Of a stretch of 64,000 nucleotides of DNA, positions 18,502 through 27,900 are shown in pieces (within the stretch, counting starts at the first letter, position 1; each line of letters opens with the position of its first letter). The position numbers were made by a program, and so were the translations under genes. The notes under the pieces were generated by a model. That model searched no databases and had not been told where the DNA came from. It saw only the letters and a list, made by a program, of their open reading frames with translations. The stretch spans positions 868,001 through 932,000 of the forward strand of contig NZ_CANMUU010000002.1 in assembly GCF_947501165.1 (NCBI RefSeq). Direction: 5' to 3'. Source of the DNA: an uncultured Allomuricauda sp. (lineage in GTDB: Bacteria; Bacteroidota; Bacteroidia; Flavobacteriales; Flavobacteriaceae).

Positions 18502-18538
18502 TTATCGATTTTTGATACCATCATCAAAAAAACGATAA
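18502..18538 (+). repeat. Imperfect inverted repeat just before the NTF2-like gene
   Basis: TTATCG (18502-18507) pairs with CGATAA (18533-18538), and TTTTTGAT (18509-18516) with ATCAAAAA (18523-18530), with a 1x2 internal loop and a 6-base apex. It ends three bases before the ATG at 18542. Either an operator for the upstream AraC protein or an mRNA hairpin at the ribosome site. Part of the right arm resembles ordinary A-rich flavobacterial leaders, so chance contributes. Confidence 0.45.
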
Positions 18539-18541
18539 AAA

Positions 18542-18961
18542 ATGAAACGATTAATTCTAACTTTTGCATGTTGCCTGTTAACATTTAGCACCATTAACGC
18601 GCAAAATTCCGACTACGCGCAGATAGAGCAAACAGTATCCTACTACTTGGATGGGGGTACTAACAATGATTTTGAAACACTCAAAAAAGCCTTTCACGAA
18701 ACGGCTACAATGAAGTTTATCCGCAATGGAGAATACAAAGAGGTCAATGCTCTAGATTTCTTTGAAAAAGCCATCAAACCAGGGTCAAAACAAAACCGCA
18801 TTTCTAAAGTTGAGCAAATAAATATCGCTGGTAATGCAGCTAATGCAAGGCTTCGTATTGATTATCCCAACTTCTATTTTATAGACTACATGAATTTGTT
18901 GAAAATTGATGGGAAATGGAAAGTAGTAAACAAAATATTCCATAGACAAAACAAGAAGTAA
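18542..18961 (+). CDS. Secreted NTF2-like (nuclear transport factor 2 fold) protein
   Basis: 139 residues with a signal peptide (about 1-20, ending INAQ). The mature part follows the SnoaL/lumazine-binding-like NTF2 pattern: helix YAQIEQTVSYYLDGG, then the segment LKKAFHETATMKFIR, and strands ending in LLKIDGKWKVVNKIFHRQ. Proteins of this fold bind small ligands or act as accessory domains; no catalytic residues can be assigned. Directly followed by a serine hydrolase gene (four bases apart), so the pair is probably co-transcribed. Confidence 0.8.
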   Translation: MKRLILTFACCLLTFSTINAQNSDYAQIEQTVSYYLDGGTNNDFETLKKAFHETATMKFIRNGEYKEVNALDFFEKAIKPGSKQNRISKVEQINIAGNAANARLRIDYPNFYFIDYMNLLKIDGKWKVVNKIFHRQNKK

Positions 18962-18965
18962 GGAA

Positions 18966-20048
18966 ATGAAAAAAATAACACGCCACTTAGCCATATTACT
19001 CCTACTTACTTATTGTAATATCACTCCAAAAGAACCAAAATCCATAGATGGAAAAATAGAAAAAGCCTTAGCCGATAACAATATCCCAAGTGTATCCGTG
19101 GGTGTAATAAAAAACGGAAAAATAGAATTAATGAAAGGTTATGGCAATTTATCACGAAACGACAGTACAAAGGTTGATGAGAATTCTATTTTTCAGATTG
19201 CTTCGCAGTCAAAAATGTTCACCGGTATTATCACCAATACTCTAATACAAGAAGGAAAATTAAATATTGATGAACCCATCATAACATATCTTCCAAAGGA
19301 AATCAGTGAGAGTTCCCGAAAAGCCTTATCGAAAATAACTTTAAAAAATATCTTGAACCACACTGCAGGAATACCAAGTGATGCCTGCTCAGTCTATAGT
19401 GAACGCATTGAAGGGGAAGCTTGGTTAAAAGGGTATTCAAAAGACAATTTAGTAGCAGATATAAATAAACTAGGTTTAGAATTTAATCCAAATTCTCAGT
19501 TTCAATACTCAAATTCGGGCTACGCCATGGTTGGTCTTATTCTTGAAGAAGTTAGTGGGCTTTCATACAAAGCACTTTTAAAGAAATATGTAAGCGATGT
19601 GTACAATTTAAAGAATACGGTGGTTGACCTAAACAGCGAACAAAAATCAGTATTGGTAACCCCTTATAAAAAAGACAAAAGAGAAATCGCCACTAAATCT
19701 TCAAATATGGGCATGGCAACACCTGCAAGTGCCATTTTTTCCAATGCCGCTGATTTGACTAAAATATTATTAGCACAACTGAATGCATACCGTGAAAACA
19801 AAACGCAAAGTCCGCTCATATTAACCAATCAAACCTCACAAATGGACGATGGCTTAGAATATGGCTTTGGGCTTATCAAGGAAACCAAAGGTGAAAACGT
19901 CAAGTATGGTCATGGTGGTGATGCAGATGGTTTTGCTTGTGAATATTTCTTAAACCCTGAAAAAAACATAGGTGTCGTTTTGCTAACCTCCAGCGGAGGT
20001 CGCTGGGTTGGTGAATTAGCTAATAGTATTCTGGAAGATTTAAAATAA
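18966..20048 (+). CDS. Serine hydrolase of the class C beta-lactamase/DD-peptidase-like family (lipoprotein)
   Basis: 360 residues. Lipoprotein signal ending LLLLTYC (Cys17). Beta-lactamase fold motifs: catalytic Ser80-Gln-Ser-Lys83 (SxxK) in FQIASQSKMFTGI, a NHTAGIP segment, the YxN motif in FQYSNSGYAMVGL, and a C-terminal HGG in KYGHGGDADGF replacing KTG. Such enzymes hydrolyse amide or ester bonds in peptidoglycan peptides, D-peptides or esters; the HGG signature is typical of esterase or D-aminopeptidase-like members rather than true lactamases. First of three such genes in this cluster. Confidence 0.88.
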   Translation: MKKITRHLAILLLLTYCNITPKEPKSIDGKIEKALADNNIPSVSVGVIKNGKIELMKGYGNLSRNDSTKVDENSIFQIASQSKMFTGIITNTLIQEGKLNIDEPIITYLPKEISESSRKALSKITLKNILNHTAGIPSDACSVYSERIEGEAWLKGYSKDNLVADINKLGLEFNPNSQFQYSNSGYAMVGLILEEVSGLSYKALLKKYVSDVYNLKNTVVDLNSEQKSVLVTPYKKDKREIATKSSNMGMATPASAIFSNAADLTKILLAQLNAYRENKTQSPLILTNQTSQMDDGLEYGFGLIKETKGENVKYGHGGDADGFACEYFLNPEKNIGVVLLTSSGGRWVGELANSILEDLK

Positions 20049-20181
20049 CCTTATAAGCGGCCAATAAAAGACCTCGTAGTGACTATCCCAACTTCCTCTT
20101 TTTGGGTCATTTTAACTTTTTGAAAACTAGTGGTGAATGAACAATATTGAACAAGATATTCCAAAGACAGAGCAAAGAAGA

Positions 20182-21627
20182 ATGAATTTGAGATTTCTCC
20201 TTTTTCTATTCATTGTCTTCCTGACCTTTTCCTGTCAAAAAGCAGTTGAGACCGGCTCTGTTGAGAATACAGTTACCAATAAGATTGACGCCTACGTCAA
20301 AGATTTGATGGTGGCTGATGAAATTCCAGGACTTGCCATAGCGGTCATTCAAGATTCAATGGTGTTGCATAAGGGATACTATGGCTATGCAAACTTAGAA
20401 AACCATGTGAAAGTCAGTGACAGCTCAGTTTTTAGGTTGTATTCTGTAACTAAACTGATGACTGCTGTGGCTACTTTTCGCCTGGTGCAGCAAAAAAAAA
20501 TAAACCTCTATGATACCTTATCACAATATCTTGATGGGTTACCAGAACAGTGGAAACCAATTCAGATAAAACACTTGCTGACCCATTCATCCGGGCTTCC
20601 AGAATACAAAGACTTTAATCAATCGCTGTCCAATGAGGAACTCCTAGAAAAACTGAGTGTTCAACCTTTACGATTTCCTATGGGGGAACGATTCGAATAC
20701 AACCAAACGGGTTTTTGGCTCCTACAACAAATCATTGAAAAAGTTACGGGAGAGGTTTTTGAAAAAGTTGTACTGGACATTCAGTTTCCAAATGCAGGTA
20801 ATGAAGCCTTTTTTGCTTTCAACTCCTTGGCAGTCTATCCCAATCGTAATGCCAAATACATTTATGACCCTCAATTAAAGCGTTATGAACATTCAACCTT
20901 TGAAGCTGGAAATCGGAGTCTAGCGGGCAATGGTCTTAATACCACTCTAGACCAACTCATCTCTTGGAATAAACTGTTTGATACCGGAAAGCTTTTGGAC
21001 GAAGAGACTAAGACCCTGTTTTTGTCTCCTTTTGCCTATACCAACAATGAAAAGCGATTCCTCCATGGCAGTATGGACGAATATTTAGTAAATGGTCATA
21101 AAATGTATGGTTTTTCAGGAGGTGCAGTGATAGATTTCAAAAAGTTTGAAACGGGTTTGACGGTAATCATTCTTAGCAATGGCTTTAAATACACGTCCAG
21201 AATAGCTAACATGATGCGCCTCATAGCTGGAATGGCAGACAGCAGACTGAAGGAACCTAATCGAATCGCTCAAGAACAACTGCGGATTGATATTATGAAG
21301 TCCAACAGTAGCAAAAACTTCAGAAAAATATATGAAAAGGCTAGAAAAAAGAATCCTCAGTTATCCTTTGAAGGAGTCCTAAACAATACAGGGTATGTTT
21401 TTATACTTGCCGACGATTTAGAGAGAGCCATTGAGATTTTTCAAATAAATGTAGAAAAACACCCAAATTCATTTAATGCCTTTGATAGTCTTGGGGAGGC
21501 TTATATGCTAAATGGCAATACGGCCTTAGCTATTGAGAATTACAGAAAATCATTGGAGTTAAACCCAGCAAACACCAATGCCATTCAAATGATAAAAAGA
21601 ATAAACGAAAATAATCAGCAAAAATGA
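20182..21627 (+). CDS. Serine hydrolase (beta-lactamase fold) with C-terminal TPR, lipoprotein
   Basis: 481 residues from the ATG at 20182, which puts the lipoprotein signal (MNLRFLLFLFIVFLTFSC, Cys18) at the N-terminus. An in-frame ATG at 20137 would add 15 polar residues ahead of it and is less likely. SxxK is Ser88-Val-Thr-Lys91, then THSSGLPEY, FEYNQTGFWLL as the YxN equivalent, and MYGFSGGAVIDF at the C-terminal motif, where the usual HxG is shifted. Residues about 395-470 form TPR repeats (DDLERAIEIFQINVEKHPNS, NTALAIENYRKSLELNP), as in several Bacteroidota serine hydrolases. The TPR part may mediate protein contacts. Confidence 0.87.
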   Translation: MNLRFLLFLFIVFLTFSCQKAVETGSVENTVTNKIDAYVKDLMVADEIPGLAIAVIQDSMVLHKGYYGYANLENHVKVSDSSVFRLYSVTKLMTAVATFRLVQQKKINLYDTLSQYLDGLPEQWKPIQIKHLLTHSSGLPEYKDFNQSLSNEELLEKLSVQPLRFPMGERFEYNQTGFWLLQQIIEKVTGEVFEKVVLDIQFPNAGNEAFFAFNSLAVYPNRNAKYIYDPQLKRYEHSTFEAGNRSLAGNGLNTTLDQLISWNKLFDTGKLLDEETKTLFLSPFAYTNNEKRFLHGSMDEYLVNGHKMYGFSGGAVIDFKKFETGLTVIILSNGFKYTSRIANMMRLIAGMADSRLKEPNRIAQEQLRIDIMKSNSSKNFRKIYEKARKKNPQLSFEGVLNNTGYVFILADDLERAIEIFQINVEKHPNSFNAFDSLGEAYMLNGNTALAIENYRKSLELNPANTNAIQMIKRINENNQQK

Positions 21628-22073
21628 AAACACTACTTACAACTACCTTCATAATGTTCAATGCTTATTTAGGTTTTTCACAAGCCTTTGAAGGCAATCC
21701 AAAAGACATTAATCAAATATTGGAAAACACCAAAAAGTTTTCGGAATACGTTATGAGCTCAAATTACGATGGAATTGCAGCTTCCTATACCGACAATGCC
21801 AAGATTTTTCCCAATAATACTTTGATACTTGAGGGCAAAGACATCATTAAGTATTGGACACTTCCTGATGGAATAAGTACTCCGTATCACAAAATCACGC
21901 AAAGTGAAATCACGGTAGTTGGAAATACCGCATATGATTATGGGTATTACGAGGGCAAAACCAAACGCAAAGAAGGCCAGATTTCCTCTTGGAAGGGAAA
22001 ATATGTGATTGTTTGGAAAAAAGTGGATGGTGATTGGAAAATGTATTTGGATATCTGGAACGGCGTAAAATAG
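21624..22073 (+). CDS. Secreted DUF4440/NTF2-like protein
   Basis: 149 residues, with the start overlapping the previous stop in an ATGA arrangement, so translation is coupled to the upstream hydrolase. Signal peptide about residues 1-19 (ending LGFSQ). The mature part has the DUF4440/SnoaL-like layout: helix KKFSEYVMSSNYDGIAASYT, then DNAKIFPNNTLILEGKDII, then strands ending KYVIVWKKVDGDWKMYLDIW. Ligand unknown. Together with the serine hydrolase it forms the second hydrolase/NTF2 unit of the array. Confidence 0.85.
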   Translation: MKTLLTTTFIMFNAYLGFSQAFEGNPKDINQILENTKKFSEYVMSSNYDGIAASYTDNAKIFPNNTLILEGKDIIKYWTLPDGISTPYHKITQSEITVVGNTAYDYGYYEGKTKRKEGQISSWKGKYVIVWKKVDGDWKMYLDIWNGVK

Positions 22074-22080
22074 AACGGAA

Positions 22081-23100
22081 ATGAAGAGATTAATTGCACT
22101 TCCATTGCTTTGCCTTGTACTATTAACAGTAAGCTGTCATTACAAAAACATCGATGAGTATATACAAAAGCAATATCTTGACGGAGAACTTAATGGCAAC
22201 ATACTAGTAGTAAGGGGTGATACAGTTCTTTACGAAAACTCCTTTGGTATCGCCCATCCCAAAACAAAGGAACAGTTAACAAATGCACATCGTTTTGCGA
22301 TTGGTTCCATTTCTAAAGAATTTCCTGGAGTGGCCATTATGCAACTCTACGAACATAAAAAATTAAACCTTGACGATAAGGTGGGTAAGTATCTCAAGGA
22401 TTTGCCATCATGGGCATCCTCAATAAACATACAGCAACTGTTCAAATACACTAGTGGTTTACCAAGAGTATCTTGGGAGCGCTATGGAGAAAACAACATG
22501 ACGGTTACCCATGAATTGTTGATGAATGACTTAAAGAAAGTAAAGGAACTTGCCTTTGAACCCGGTTCAGATTACCTCTATTCAAACTACAATCCCATCT
22601 TGCTCATGCATATTGTGGAAAAGGTTTCTGGTCAATCATTTGAAGACTATGTGTCACAAAACATATTTAAACCAGCAAAAATGAAGGATAGCTATTTTGG
22701 AAAGGCTTTTCCTTGGAAAAACGAAGTGTTACCTGCTCATTCTTTTGATAAAGACAACAAACTTGATACTGTTAAACTTGATGGTCTTAAGTTTTTAATG
22801 CTATTTACCGCACAGGATCTTTACCAATACCTATATCACTTGCACAGTTATCAATTGCTATCAAAAGAATCTTTAAAACTTCTTTCGGAAAGAGAAGGCG
22901 CCCAATCACCTTTGGGTGTTTTGGAGTGGGATGAAGATACTTTAGAAGTTCACCATCATCATGGTGAACAAGGAAATTATGAATCCGTAATAAGATATTA
23001 CCCGGAAGACGACTTATATATCATCATTTTAAAGAACCAAAAGTATTTCAACGTAATGGAAATGGCAGATAAAATACATAGTATACTTAGATCGAAATGA
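22081..23100 (+). CDS. Serine hydrolase (beta-lactamase fold) lipoprotein
   Basis: 339 residues, seven bases after the NTF2-like gene. Lipoprotein signal ending LLTVSC (Cys19). Catalytic SxxK is Ser76-Ile-Ser-Lys79 in FAIGSISKEF; KYTSGLPRV and the YSNYN box follow, and a His-rich VHHHHGEQGNYES segment stands at the HxG position. Shorter C-terminal region than its two neighbours and no TPR. The three hydrolases differ clearly, so this is not a recent tandem duplication. Likely a peptidase or esterase of the cell envelope; substrate unknown. Confidence 0.87.
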   Translation: MKRLIALPLLCLVLLTVSCHYKNIDEYIQKQYLDGELNGNILVVRGDTVLYENSFGIAHPKTKEQLTNAHRFAIGSISKEFPGVAIMQLYEHKKLNLDDKVGKYLKDLPSWASSINIQQLFKYTSGLPRVSWERYGENNMTVTHELLMNDLKKVKELAFEPGSDYLYSNYNPILLMHIVEKVSGQSFEDYVSQNIFKPAKMKDSYFGKAFPWKNEVLPAHSFDKDNKLDTVKLDGLKFLMLFTAQDLYQYLYHLHSYQLLSKESLKLLSEREGAQSPLGVLEWDEDTLEVHHHHGEQGNYESVIRYYPEDDLYIIILKNQKYFNVMEMADKIHSILRSK

Positions 23101-23268
23101 AGTTAGTAGTTGATTTCTCCTCAAATAAAATTTTAAGTAACTAATTTTCAACATTTTACTATATAAGAATAGACCCTACGAAAACTTTATTCATAAGCTA
23201 CCGCAAGAAAAGTTATAGAAAAGCATCTAATTCTTCATGATACTTTTTTTAATCAAAAAACCACGAAA

Positions 23269-24060
23269 ATGAAGTACTTAAGATTTACAATTTTCCTGCT
23301 TTTCATAGTTTTTGCTTTTAGTTTGTCCTGCAGCAGCGATTCAGAAAATACGGACGACACTGACGATATAGATGATGTTTCGGATGCTGTCAGTACACCA
23401 TTGGCTGCATTTGATGAGTTTAATACCGATGCAGTAACCGTTTCTTTCGACGGAGATAACATCACAATAGAATCCAATGGTGTTCCCAACCATACTTCAC
23501 CCTACTGGCCCGAGACGCACCCTTTGTATGTTGAACCTATCGTGGCCGTTGCATTGACCCCTGGTCGCATTGGCGGCAATCGGAGCTATTCCATTACCGT
23601 ACCTTCCGTGCCAGAGTTGGCCTCATCAAGTACGGCAACTGGATTAGGACCCATTGGCATTGCAGTAACAGGAGTTCCTATTTTTAACGATTTGGAAGGG
23701 GATAACAGACCCATTGAAGAAGTAATTGCTGAAACATTTGACTATGCCGGAGCCCATAATGGACCTTCTGGCTATCATTACCATATAGAGTCCTCTGATA
23801 TCCCAGAAAATACGGTGCTCTCCCACGATGATGAGAAGTTGATAGGCATTATGGCAGATGGATTTTTGCTGTACGGAAGAAGGGAAATGGATGGCTCCTA
23901 CCCTACAGATTTGGATGAATCTGGTGGACATTTTGGCGTAACACAACATAGCAACGGGGAAATAATCTATCACTATCACATCGTCAATGAGTTCTATTTC
24001 GGGAATGTTATCGCCCTTTTTGCCGGTGATTTGCAAGGAACACCCAACACTGTTCTGTGA
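23269..24060 (+). CDS. YHYH-domain lipoprotein
   Basis: 263 residues. Signal with lipobox FSLSC, then an Asp/Glu/Ser/Thr-rich spacer (SDSENTDDTDDIDDVSD) typical of surface-exposed Bacteroidota lipoproteins. The YHYH domain (about residues 70-255) is clear: AHNGPSGYHYHIES with Tyr169-His-Tyr-His172, the GIMADGFLLYGR segment, and a second IYHYHIVNEF near the C-terminus. The clustered His residues suggest metal binding; the family's function is not established. A downstream lipoprotein gene follows after 43 bases, probably in the same operon. Confidence 0.88.
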   Translation: MKYLRFTIFLLFIVFAFSLSCSSDSENTDDTDDIDDVSDAVSTPLAAFDEFNTDAVTVSFDGDNITIESNGVPNHTSPYWPETHPLYVEPIVAVALTPGRIGGNRSYSITVPSVPELASSSTATGLGPIGIAVTGVPIFNDLEGDNRPIEEVIAETFDYAGAHNGPSGYHYHIESSDIPENTVLSHDDEKLIGIMADGFLLYGRREMDGSYPTDLDESGGHFGVTQHSNGEIIYHYHIVNEFYFGNVIALFAGDLQGTPNTVL

Positions 24061-24103
24061 GTGGCGCAAGGACCTTTTGTAGAAGAGAAATCCCTAAAAT
24101 CAA

Positions 24104-24736
24104 ATGATACGAACCAAACCTCTATTTTCTTTATTGATAGCCTTTGTGGTTCTGTCTATTGGGTGTACAAAACAAAGGGGCAAATCCTTTGTGGAGATTA
24201 ACTCCGATATATCTCCAGAGGTACCCAATATCATCATTGAAAAATCAATGTTGCATTACAATCCGGAAATCTCCACATGGACATTGAATGGAACCCCTTA
24301 CTCAGGATTTGCCATAAGTCACTATCCAAACAATACTTTGAAGGAGAAGTTCGGAATCTTTGAAGGGAAAAAACAGAATACGTTTATTCAATGGTATCCG
24401 GACGGACATTTAAAAAACCTAGCTACCTATCATAGAGGAAAATTGCATGGAGAGAAAAAAATCTGGTCGGACCAGCCGGTCCACCTTCTGATTGCACACT
24501 ACAATTATTACAAGGGCAAGCCACATGGTAAACAGACGAAATGGTATCCTACAGGCGAGCTTTTCAAAAAGATGAACCTTAACCAAGGTAAAGAGGAAGG
24601 TATACAGCAAGCTTTTAGAAAAAATGGGGTCCTTTATGCCAACTATGAGGCCAAAGCAGGAAGAATTTTTGGAATGAAAAAAGCAAAGCTATGCTACTCC
24701 CTTGAAGGTGAAAACATTAAAGAAAAAAGGAAATAG
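24104..24736 (+). CDS. MORN-repeat lipoprotein (YwqK antitoxin-like)
   Basis: 210 residues. Lipoprotein signal with lipobox LSIGC. The mature part has MORN_2-type repeats of the YwqK family: PNNTLKEKFGIFEGKKQNTF, QWYPDGHLKNLATYHRGKLH, and KWYPTGELFKKMNLNQGKEE. Family members are annotated as antitoxin-like, but no toxin gene is adjacent, so the repeats are more likely structural or binding elements at the cell surface. Lies 43 bases after the YHYH gene and ends before a bidirectional terminator. Confidence 0.82.
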   Translation: MIRTKPLFSLLIAFVVLSIGCTKQRGKSFVEINSDISPEVPNIIIEKSMLHYNPEISTWTLNGTPYSGFAISHYPNNTLKEKFGIFEGKKQNTFIQWYPDGHLKNLATYHRGKLHGEKKIWSDQPVHLLIAHYNYYKGKPHGKQTKWYPTGELFKKMNLNQGKEEGIQQAFRKNGVLYANYEAKAGRIFGMKKAKLCYSLEGENIKEKRK

Positions 24737-24864
24737 TATTCTTTTCAGTGGATAATCTCCTGATTTTGTTTACAACATGGAACCTGATTTGTTTTTAGTC
24801 TATGTGGTTATTTCAAAACTGTTATTACGCTCTTAGCGTCTAAAGCATCTCCATTTGATTAAAT

Positions 24865-24890
24865 AAAAAGCCCCAAAAATGGGGCTTTTT
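24865..24890. terminator. Bidirectional terminator between MORN lipoprotein and giant adhesin
   Basis: AAAAAGCCCC - AAAAAT - GGGGCTTTTT: ten-base arms with a poly-T tract on either strand. Separates the plus-strand lipoprotein pair from the minus-strand adhesin. Confidence 0.9.
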
Positions 24891-24940
24891 AGGTTTAATC
24901 CGTTGTGGGAAAATAATCAATCTGTTCTAATTCAAATCTC

Positions 24941-27900
24941 CTATCGGTAAAGCGTAAAGTGACCCACAAATTCACGCTGGTCCGCTTCGCCATTTAGACG
25001 AATAATATACCAGTAGTCTCCCGTTGGCAACTCAGAAAATTGGTACTGTCCGTCCCAACTATCTTGATTTCCCGCAAAGAAGAACAAGGCCCTACCATAT
25101 CGGTCAAAGATTTTAATAAAGATATTGGGATACTGGTCAATATTATCTGGTGCCCAAGTATCGTTCATTCCATCTCCGTCCGGTGTGAAGAATTTTGGAA
25201 TTTCTATATCGATAAACTCCATAAAAATCTCCTGACTTATACTACAGCCATTTTCATCAGTTACTGTAACCGTGTACACCGCAGTCTCAGTAATATTGAA
25301 GGTATCTTCTATTCCAAATGGTCCATCGTTTATACTAAAAGTGTATTCACCAGAACCACCCATAGCCGAAGCATCAATTTGATTGATCTCTCCTTGTCTA
25401 AGTTCTAGGGTTAAAGGTTCAAAAATCGTTACTTCAAAAGTTAGAGTGTTGATGCAACCATTGTTATGGACCACAGTAACGTAATGTTCCCCTCCAGTTA
25501 AATTTTCGAACACGGGTTCCAATTGCATTAAGGATGTGTCACTTGTGTCCAGACCATATAGTACATCTTGAGCGACTGTGTCATCATCAAAAACTACTTG
25601 AATACTGTTTGAAGTGAATCCATTCCCATCACATTGATACAATACTTCTACTTCTCCCTCTAGGTTAACCCCATTCTGTACTTCAAAAACTTCCGAAAAC
25701 TCACATCCATTGGCATCCCTCACGAAAACAACATGGGTTCCACTAGATAAATCGGCATAATCTGTTACATCTTGAACAAAGTCTGAATCCAAATTACTAT
25801 CAAGGGAAGTGAAATATGGCATTGTTCCTCCTGTAATTTGTAGAGAAATAGTTCCATCACTGCTATCAAAGCAAATCTCATCGGTTACCGTAGAGACCAC
25901 ATTTAAAGGCTGGGGTTCGGTAATATCAAACTCAATCAGTTCAAAACAACCGTTTTCATCCTGTATGATTACTTGATAGCTTCCTGGAGCCAATTCATCA
26001 AAGGTATTATCAGATTCATACTGATTAAGATTTGGTGAAATGGCATATTGATAATTTCCAGTCCCCCCTTGTACCTGCAGTGCAATGCTTCCGTCTTCAG
26101 CACCTGAACAAGTAACATCACTAACTGTAGGATTAACTACAAGTACATCAGGCTCTTCAATTATCACTTCTTCGGAAGTTACTTGACAATCTTCACTTTG
26201 CACTCTTACATAATAGGAACCTGCAGCCAATCCAATAAATATGCCCGTACTCTGGTTTGGACGAATCTCATTCGTCAAGGCTAAATCTGTAAAAAGTGCA
26301 TATTGATAGTTTCCAAGGCCACCATCGGCTTCGGCGGCAATCGACGCATTGTTTTCTCCATTGCAGTTCACTGCAGCAGCAGAAGTATCTAGCGTCACGG
26401 TCAACGTCTCAATAGGTTCCAAACTCACTTCGTTAGAAATGGTAGAAACACAATTAAAGCTATCTCTGATATAATACTGATAGTTTCCTGCGGTGATATT
26501 GGTGAACAGATGCGTATCTGTGGCCACTGTTTCGTTCATCGCATTAAAGGTGTTTCCATCAACACTCCAACTGTATGGGGCGGTTCCGCCAGAGGCAACC
26601 AACAACAATTCGGCATTAGTATTACATCGCAAAGGTTGATTGGTAACCAATAAAGCATCTACATCTGTTGGTTCAACGATTTCTACTATGCTAGTTTCAA
26701 AAGTACAACCCATATCATCCAGTACGGTTATACTGTAGAATCCGGCGCCCAAGTTGTCAAAATTCTGAGCTGTTTGAGACGTAGAAGCGCTTAATAGAAC
26801 TGAACCTACGGCATCATTGTATGTGTTTAAAATATATCGGTATGTTGTGGTAACATTTCTTGGATTGACGTTAACTGACACAGAGGCATCCGTATCACCT
26901 TGACAAACTAGGGTTGTATTGCCAATCGACCCTGAAATTGGGTCAGGCAATAAGAGATCAAATGCATTGGCAAATGGCACGGCACATCCTAAATCGTCTG
27001 TAACGCTTATCGAGTACTGACCAGCGGTCAAGTTTTGGAACAAGTGGCTATTTACAGAGATCACTGTGGTAGTCACAGTAGTACCATTATGTGTCAACGC
27101 TATGGTATATGGGGCAACCCCACCAACAGGTGCTATCAAAGCACTACCTTGGTTGTTTGAGCATCCCACATCAGTTAGATCAATAGGACTTAGAGTAATT
27201 GCAGCTGGAGGAGTGGTAATGTTAAATGCCCTAACCTGCAAACATTCAGGGAAAGCGTCTTGTACTACCTCAACCAAATAATCTCCAGCAGGTACATTTA
27301 TAGCACCCGTAGGACCTATGTTTACCGATGTTCCGGTTAAAACAGCTGGACCATCATCGGTTCTGTCCAAAGGTGTACCATTTGTATCGAAGATATTCCA
27401 TGTAAACCCAGAAACATACGTAGCATCCACCAAGGTAAGTCGTATACTTCCCATATCACCAAAACAAACCACATCTCCTAGTTTTTCAACAACCACATCG
27501 AACGTATTGGGTTCATCCACTACATGATTGATAGTCAATTCACATCCCGTATTCACATTGCGTATTCCGAAAGTATGATTGCCTGCTGCAAGGTTCGTGA
27601 ATACATTGGATGTTTGATACGTTACGGAAGGTAATTGTCGGAACTCATAGTTACCAGGGTGGGAACCAAAGTTTGACAAACTTCCGGTTACATCTATAGT
27701 AATGTCCTCACCACTATTTGAACAGCTTATTATATCATCAACCGTAATTGACGCACTAAGCAGCTCATCAAACGCAGGAATGGTGACCAATTCCTGGCCT
27801 GAACAGCCATTAGAATCCACAACACGTACTAAAACATCAACTCCTGTATAATCTGTACGGGTATACACTGGGTTTGTTCCGGTTTGTAGTACACTGCTAG

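Noticed and set aside
24104..24736. Toxin-antitoxin system around the YwqK-like gene
   Set aside because: No toxin-like partner next to it and the protein carries a lipoprotein signal, unlike a cytoplasmic antitoxin.
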